Shown here: in pieces, positions 59,155-64,000 of the stretch
Layout of the letters: every line of letters starts with the position of its first letter
Numbering within the stretch: the stretch's first letter is position 1
Assembly: GCA_050952845.1 (NCBI GenBank)
Contig: JBMNLP010000001.1
Location: 3,162,001-3,226,000 of the forward strand
Direction: 5' to 3'
From: JAGVSV01 sp050952845
Lineage (GTDB): Bacteria; Bacillota; Clostridia; Christensenellales; Aristaeellaceae
DNA: 64,000 nt
Translations under genes and position numbers: made by a program
Notes under the pieces: generated by a model
The model's database searches: none
The model's input: the letters and a program-made list of their open reading frames with translations, nothing else
Told to the model about the DNA's origin: nothing

Positions 59155-61059
59155 CTACTTACCGGCTGCCGCGTTCTCACCGGCGTTTTTGCCAAACACT
59201 GTGAAATCAGTGATCGCGTTTCCGCCCAGGCGGTTGCCTCCGTGGAGGTTTCCGGTGATCTCGCCCGCGCAATACAGGCCGGGAATGGGATTGCCGTCCT
59301 TGTCCAGCGCATGGGATTCGGTATCTACGCGTACGCCTCCCATTGTATGGTGGCAGGCAGGGCTGCGCGGGTAAGCATAAAAGGGTCCTGTTAGAAGCTG
59401 TGCACCGAAGGATACACGACCAATGGCGTCTTGTGTAGTGCCTGCAACGGCTGCATTATATGCATCGACGGTTTTCTTTAGCTCATCCGCCGGGACCCCT
59501 ATCTGTTCTGCCAGGTCATCCAAGGTTTCCCCCTTGACATAGCCGGAGAGCTTATTGTCCAGATAGTATTGCAGAGACTGCCCGCCAAAAGTCGTGGATT
59601 GGGATGCATCAGGTGCGAAATCTGCGCTAAACACCAGGTACATCATGCCGTCAGTCTGTCCTATAATGGATTTGCTGATCTCATCACGGCGGCCATCCTC
59701 CCGTATAAAGCGCTTGCCTTCTTTGTTGACAAAGATACCCGGCATGGAATCCGAGGTGATGTCATAGGTGGCGCCTGTCTGCGGGTTGCACAGATGAAGC
59801 AATTGGATCTGTTCCATGTTGACCAGTTCTGCGCCGACATCCATGGCCATAAAGATGCCGTCACCCGTGTTGCCCAGCACGTTGGAAGTTGGAACGCTCG
59901 GTCCCAGATTGGGCCACTTTTCTCCTTCGCAGTATTTTTGACGCAATTCCACACTGCCTGCAAAGCCGCCGGTAGCCAGGATGACACCCTTGGTGGCGTT
60001 CAGGGTCATTGTTGCGCCATCCTTTGTTTCTGCGATGACGCCCACCACACGTGCATCCTTCATGATCAGGCTCTTACCAGTGGTATCCATCAATTGGGTA
60101 TAGTTTTCAGCCTTTTCCAGATGGTTGACAAAGGTTTCAATAAACCCTGCGCCATTTGGCCGGACGGCGTCATGTGCGCGCGGATAGAGGGAACCCGGAG
60201 CCTGGAAGTTGCCTACCTCAAACTCCATGCCCATGCTCTTCAGCCAGTTGAGCCCATCTAAGGCACCATCAGCCATTTTCCTTACGATCTTCAACTCGGC
60301 AACCTTGTCTCCGCCGTTCCAGGATTGCAGGGCAAACCAGTTCGGGCTGTCATAGATTACCTTGTCCGTTTTCTTGAACTCCTCATATTCGGCGCGAACG
60401 AGTTCCATCAATTCTTTATGCTCGTCAGATACGGGCTCCTCATTGATCGCCGCTTCAATAAGAGGCGCCAAGTCGCTTTTGTTGCTGGAATTGTCCTGCG
60501 ATGCAGGGTCAGGCGAATTGTAGTAGCCGCCGGAAACAAGGGAGTTTCCGCCCAGGAATCCTGTTTTTTCAATCAGAATCACGCTGGCGCCTTTATCAGC
60601 TGCTGCGACCGCTGCTGCCAGACCGGCGCCGCCTCCGCCGACGATGACAACATCAGCTGTCAATTCCTGATCCTCCACAGGTTTCTTTTCCGGCGCGGTG
60701 GTGAATTTTGCCACATCAGCACCCGCATCCTTCAGCATGCCTTCCACAGCGCCCAGAAGGATTCTGCTGGTGATCGTGGCGCCGGTGATGACGTCAACCT
60801 CCAAGGTCTGTTGAGCTACTACGCGCTCCGGGATCACCTCAGCCGCGAAAGCGCCGATTCCCGGCGTTTCCACATTGTCGGTCACCACGAGTGACTTGAT
60901 GGTGTCGCCATCCATAATAAGTTCGATGGTCATAGGACCCTGCATGCCATTGACCGTTTTGGTGTAGGTGTTCTGTTGCGAGTCTCCTGCCCAGGCTACA
61001 GCAAAGCTGAGCGTCAGAATCATCGCCAGAACACATGCCACTGCTCTCTTTGTTTTCAT
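59155..61059 (-). CDS. Exported FAD/FMN flavocytochrome-type reductase (fumarate-reductase-like)
   Basis: About 634 aa from ATG 61059 behind AGGAGGAGG. Signal peptide ~1-24 ('MKTKRAVACVLAMILTLSFA'). Residues ~30-115: FMN-binding domain with 'DVITGATITSRILLGAVEGM', whose Thr is the expected site of covalent FMN. Residues ~135-630: FAD domain ('ADVVIVGGGGAGLAAAVAAA', 'LIEKTGFLGGNS') with fumarate-reductase-type residues: Arg in 'REDGRRDEIS', His in 'ACHHTMGGVRVD', Arg in 'LHGGNRLGGNAITDF'. No heme domain, so electrons come from another carrier. The Thr-Glu pair used for fumarate binding is not evident, so the acceptor may be a different enoate (for example urocanate- or acrylate-like). Confidence 0.9.
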   Translation of the reverse strand: MKTKRAVACVLAMILTLSFAVAWAGDSQQNTYTKTVNGMQGPMTIELIMDGDTIKSLVVTDNVETPGIGAFAAEVIPERVVAQQTLEVDVITGATITSRILLGAVEGMLKDAGADVAKFTTAPEKKPVEDQELTADVVIVGGGGAGLAAAVAAADKGASVILIEKTGFLGGNSLVSGGYYNSPDPASQDNSSNKSDLAPLIEAAINEEPVSDEHKELMELVRAEYEEFKKTDKVIYDSPNWFALQSWNGGDKVAELKIVRKMADGALDGLNWLKSMGMEFEVGNFQAPGSLYPRAHDAVRPNGAGFIETFVNHLEKAENYTQLMDTTGKSLIMKDARVVGVIAETKDGATMTLNATKGVILATGGFAGSVELRQKYCEGEKWPNLGPSVPTSNVLGNTGDGIFMAMDVGAELVNMEQIQLLHLCNPQTGATYDITSDSMPGIFVNKEGKRFIREDGRRDEISKSIIGQTDGMMYLVFSADFAPDASQSTTFGGQSLQYYLDNKLSGYVKGETLDDLAEQIGVPADELKKTVDAYNAAVAGTTQDAIGRVSFGAQLLTGPFYAYPRSPACHHTMGGVRVDTESHALDKDGNPIPGLYCAGEITGNLHGGNRLGGNAITDFTVFGKNAGENAAAGK

Positions 61060-61203
61060 GGTTCTCCTCCTCCTTATGATGTTGTTAAGATGTGGAACGG
61101 GGACGTCGTATAGTATCCGTCGTACTGTTGTCAAGATACTGGTTCCGTTGTTTAGGATAGGAAAAGAGACGTCCAATCAGAATATCTGCTCTGCAACATT
61201 TTC

Positions 61204-61232
61204 ATTATACTCATTTCTTCATATGTTGTCAA
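61204..61232 (-). promoter_or_regulatory. Perfect consensus promoter of the flavoprotein gene
   Basis: On the minus strand: TTGACA, 17-nt spacer, TATAAT. It gives a ~140-nt leader that contains a repeated GTCGTA element, so regulation after or at initiation is possible. Confidence 0.85.
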
Positions 61233-61275
61233 ATAAAAAAGAGAGCCCGACTCTCCCTGATTTTACTGACTTTGA

Positions 61276-62097
61276 TTAGATTGTTATTTCACTGCCTGTC
61301 GACAGATAATCAATACGATCTCCCATACCAAACTTCAGTCTTTCATATGGTTTTATGTCTGTGCAGTGGCAGGTATAGTATTTTGAGTTTGTACCCATGA
61401 GATATTTAGCAATTTTATCAATCGTATCGAAGTCCTCATGCCCGCTGGAGCGGCTGGAAAGATGGAATCCGCCGATCACACAGTCAGGCATTCGTCCTTT
61501 GAGGATATAAAAATGCTCAAGTATGTTGATGATGCCATTATGTGCGCAGCCTGTTAGCAATAGAATCTTTCCGTTTTCCTCTACCACGAGGTTTTGTTCA
61601 TGAGCAAAATAATCGTCTGTTATTTGTCCATTACGCTCTGTGAACAATCCCTGATTTGATTTTGGCCGAGGCTCTTTAAGGCTGATATTTGAAAACAACC
61701 AAATCTCTTTATCGATAGAATAACAATCTGAAGTGAATACAATTTGACTATTCTGTTTCAAACCCGCGTCCAGGCCGATAAATTCTAATTCATCTGTTGA
61801 ACGCAATGAAAAATACTTTTGAAATGCTTGCGGGTGGAGATAAACTTTTGCTTTGCCATTTTCCTGTAAAAACAAATCCAATCCTCCGCCATGGTCGTAG
61901 TGTCCATGCGAAATCACTAAAAAATCAACATCGGAAATTTTTACATTCATTTTATCAGCGTTTTCAAGGAACAACCCGCTGGCGCCTACATCAAACAATA
62001 TCCGATGTTTCTTTGTTTCTATATAAAGGCTGAGACCGTGTTCATTGCCAAAGGCTTGTGATATCGATGTGTTTTCCACTAAAGTTTTAATCAGCAT
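61276..62097 (-). CDS. MBL-fold metallo-hydrolase (MptE/DHPS-like subgroup)
   Basis: 273 aa metallo-beta-lactamase-fold protein. Metal motif 'VISHGHYDHGGG' (HxHxDH), further ligands in 'LLLTGCAHNGIINILEHFY' and 'YTCHCTDIKPYERLK'. N-terminal 'GNEHGLSLYIETKKHRILFD' is typical of the group often annotated as 7,8-dihydropterin-6-methyl-4-(beta-D-ribofuranosyl)aminobenzene-5'-phosphate synthase-like. Its actual substrate in bacteria is not known. Upstream of the flavoprotein promoter on the same strand, but with a separate transcript likely. Confidence 0.88.
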   Translation of the reverse strand: MLIKTLVENTSISQAFGNEHGLSLYIETKKHRILFDVGASGLFLENADKMNVKISDVDFLVISHGHYDHGGGLDLFLQENGKAKVYLHPQAFQKYFSLRSTDELEFIGLDAGLKQNSQIVFTSDCYSIDKEIWLFSNISLKEPRPKSNQGLFTERNGQITDDYFAHEQNLVVEENGKILLLTGCAHNGIINILEHFYILKGRMPDCVIGGFHLSSRSSGHEDFDTIDKIAKYLMGTNSKYYTCHCTDIKPYERLKFGMGDRIDYLSTGSEITI

Positions 62098-62320
62098 AAA
62101 TGTCAGTCACCTCCTGTTAGCATTATAGCGTTTATATTTTTCTGCAGCAATCAGGAAGTTATTTAGACGTGAATTGTGATCATTGGATGATGAGAAGTGA
62201 TGGGTATCTGTCCTCTTGAGGCATTTCCATGGTTCACTGTTTTGATATCGTGTTTCCTGGTTTGTTGAGATAAAAACAAATGGCAAACATCAACCCGCTG
62301 CTTTTTCAACGTTGGTTTTG

Positions 62321-62329
62321 TGCTATACT
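62321..62329 (+). promoter_or_regulatory. Extended -10 promoter before MFS genes
   Basis: TGCTATACT with TG extension, 34 nt upstream of the 33-aa ORF. No clear -35. Confidence 0.5.
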
Positions 62330-62362
62330 TCATTAGGATAATACAGGAAAGGAGAGCACGCC

Positions 62363-62464
62363 ATGGACATTACAAAAGCCAGGAAGCATTTTGATCCGTA
62401 TGGACATATCCATCAATCCAGTTTGCTGACCTTTCAGGGCGTGAAGAGCCATGGATTGACCTGA
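62363..62464 (+). CDS. 33-aa ORF upstream of MFS gene
   Basis: ATG 62363 after GGAAAGGAGAG, one of the best ribosome sites here; encodes 'MDITKARKHFDPYGHIHQSS' plus 13 residues ending in GLT. 40 nt lie between its stop and the MFS start. It may be a leader peptide, a small protein or the start of a lost gene. No family recognised. Confidence 0.45.
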   Translation: MDITKARKHFDPYGHIHQSSLLTFQGVKSHGLT

Positions 62465-62504
62465 AATGATTCTTTTTATAATTCACGGATTTTGAGGTGA
62501 TACG

Positions 62505-63860
62505 GTGAAGCTGTTGCGTTTTTGGACACATTCTCCTTTGAAGCATCTTTATCAGCAAGCGGGTTTGCCGGAAAAGATTCGGCGCAGCCTGAACATTATG
62601 ATTTTAGCCAATATGTTTGGGACCATGCATGCTATTATTTGCGGCGGGGGCACCAGCACCATGATTGGCTTTGCCAGCAGCCTGGGTGCGGGGGATTTGG
62701 TGTTTGGAATCCTTGCCGGATTGCCTCAGGCTGCTTCCCTGCTGCAGATTCCATTTGCTGTTTTGGTCAGCGCGAAACAAAAGCGCAAGCGATATCTGCT
62801 TACCTTTGGCTTGGCATCCAGGGCGCTGTGGTTGCTTTTTGGTTTCATTCCCTTGCTGGCGCCAAAGGATCCTGCCTATTTGCAGATAATTTCCTTAATT
62901 TTTCTTTTAGGAATCTCTTCCAGTCTGGGAGCAGTCATCAACGTTTGCTGGTTCCCGTGGCTCAGCGATCTGACGCCCCTGTCGATCCGGGGGCGGTGGA
63001 TGGGTTTTCGGGAGATGCTATTGTCTTTGACCAACATCATTTTTGGTTTGCTGGTTGCTTTTTTGCTGGACAATCTGCTTCCCCAAAGCAGGTATCTGAT
63101 TGTTTTTACCTTGGGGGGAGCGGCGGGCGTGCTGGACATGCTGTGTTTCCGGTTTGTGGAGGAAGTGTATACTGCCGCGCCTCGCCGCATGAAACTTGGA
63201 AGGACTTTGAAAGCCGTTTATTCCAACAAGCCTTTTATGCGCTTGTTGATTATGTGGACGGTTTGGTGTTTTACCGCAAACCTGGCCGGTCCTTACCTGA
63301 CCCCCTATGCCCGAAATGTCATGGGTTTGAGCTTTACGCAGATTATGATCTTTGGCACATTGTCCGGCTCAATTGCCACCATGATTATCATGCCTTGGTG
63401 GGGGAAACTGCTGGACAAGCGCGGCCCGCGGCAAGTTATGCTGATGGCGTTTGCCGGCGCTTCCTTCGCCTCATCTTCCTATTTGCTGGCTCGGCCGGGA
63501 AGCGTCCTACCTGTTTTTCTGCATAATTTTGTTGGCGCCTTGTTTTGGAGCGGCACGAACCTTTCTGCAAGCGCGCTTCAGCTGTCTTGCTCGCCGGATG
63601 ATATACGCTCTGCGCATATTGCGATTTTTTCCAGCGTCACAGCCCTGGTAGGGACAGCCTTTGGCTCCTTGACAGGGGGTACATTTTTGGAAATATGCGC
63701 TGCGAACCAATGGTTTAGCGGCGCTTTTGACCGCTACAAGGCGCTTGTCCTTCTGGCAGTCACGTTGCGCTTTTCAACAGCTCTGCTGCTTGTACCCCGG
63801 CTGCAGGATGGTTATGTTAATCACGCGCAAGAGAGAACCGACAATACCCGCAGCGAATGA
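62505..63860 (+). CDS. MFS transporter
   Basis: 451 aa major-facilitator protein with about 12 hydrophobic segments. GTG start at 62505 behind GAGGTG. 'SLGAGDLVFGILAGLPQAAS' near residue 60 and 'PLSIRGRWMGFREMLLSLTN' between segments 4 and 5 are of the MFS_1 type common in Firmicutes; 'GKLLDKRGPRQVMLMAF' is the loop 8-9 repeat of the MFS motif. Substrate unknown; efflux of a small molecule is likely. No adjoining biosynthetic gene. Confidence 0.88.
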   Translation: MKLLRFWTHSPLKHLYQQAGLPEKIRRSLNIMILANMFGTMHAIICGGGTSTMIGFASSLGAGDLVFGILAGLPQAASLLQIPFAVLVSAKQKRKRYLLTFGLASRALWLLFGFIPLLAPKDPAYLQIISLIFLLGISSSLGAVINVCWFPWLSDLTPLSIRGRWMGFREMLLSLTNIIFGLLVAFLLDNLLPQSRYLIVFTLGGAAGVLDMLCFRFVEEVYTAAPRRMKLGRTLKAVYSNKPFMRLLIMWTVWCFTANLAGPYLTPYARNVMGLSFTQIMIFGTLSGSIATMIIMPWWGKLLDKRGPRQVMLMAFAGASFASSSYLLARPGSVLPVFLHNFVGALFWSGTNLSASALQLSCSPDDIRSAHIAIFSSVTALVGTAFGSLTGGTFLEICAANQWFSGAFDRYKALVLLAVTLRFSTALLLVPRLQDGYVNHAQERTDNTRSE

Positions 63861-64000
63861 TATTCAGCGCAAACAGAGCAATATCAGGGATTCAGCTCTG
63901 TGATGACGATACAATAAAAAAACATGAGTTCCCGATGGAACAACATGTCATGCACTCATATCGACTGATCAGCCGTTCCCTTCACCCGGGCTTTGAATTA

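Noticed and set aside
1..64000. CRISPR arrays, tRNA and rRNA genes
   Set aside because: I saw no regularly spaced repeats and no cloverleaf-like or rRNA sequence, though a short tRNA could be missed without a covariance search.

Overview
The window looks like chromosomal DNA of an anaerobic, carbohydrate-scavenging Bacillota, most likely class Clostridia (possibly a Christensenellales-type gut lineage; this is inference). Pointers are the short-form HisG with HisZ, a YerC/TrpR-like repressor heading the his operon, a CbbX/SpoVK-type AAA ATPase, LplB/LplC-type sugar permeases with very large binding proteins, and consensus TTGACA-N17-TATAAT promoters. Base composition is a mosaic: about 4.7-13.2 kb is GC-rich, while about 14.3-21.4 kb is clearly AT-rich and abuts an IS element.

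Layout. 1-3.3 kb: end of a sugar ABC importer plus a GH29 alpha-L-fucosidase. 3.4-4.4 kb: a frameshifted, truncated cation/proton antiporter. 4.7-8.3 kb (minus): DUF3842, Gfo/Idh/MocA oxidoreductase, zinc alcohol dehydrogenase, CE7 acetyl esterase. 8.4-13.2 kb: thpR (plus) facing a four-gene minus operon (ATP-grasp, esterase, AAA ATPase, threonine-aldolase-like). 13.45-14.29 kb: IS5/IS427-like element with a -1 frameshift transposase. 14.4-21.4 kb: AT-rich cassette of regulator, ABC importer and GH95-like glycosidase. 21.5-28.6 kb: yerC-hisZGDCBAF-hisIE, every junction a 4-nt overlap and hisH absent. 28.7-31.6 kb: DUF1989, dnaN, a 450-bp DnaA-box-containing spacer, nagB.

31.7-39.4 kb: an unusual set of two URO-D-superfamily proteins, two Gfo/Idh oxidoreductases, an AKR-like TIM barrel, a secreted Cys protein, an FMN reductase and a NagB paralogue with altered active-site motifs; I could not assign a pathway. 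39.8-45.2 kb: two paralogous sugar isomerase/epimerase-like TIM barrels around an ABC importer, followed by a convergent regulator of inverted architecture (sensor first, LuxR-like HTH last). 46.5-50.0 kb: TctCBA tricarboxylate transporter plus VOC protein. 50.2-51.0 kb: triheme c-type cytochrome. 51.1-55.6 kb: a further ABC importer with an AraC regulator. 56.3-63.9 kb: MATE exporter, galactitol-1-phosphate-dehydrogenase-like gene, exported flavocytochrome-type reductase, MBL hydrolase, MFS transporter.

Together the window encodes four sugar importers (none with its own ATPase, so a shared MsmX-type ATPase is expected), glycosidases and esterases that release sugars, oxidoreductases and epimerases that remodel them, and exported redox proteins that may support respiration on a small organic acceptor. 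Calls rest on reading motifs by eye; no database search was run.
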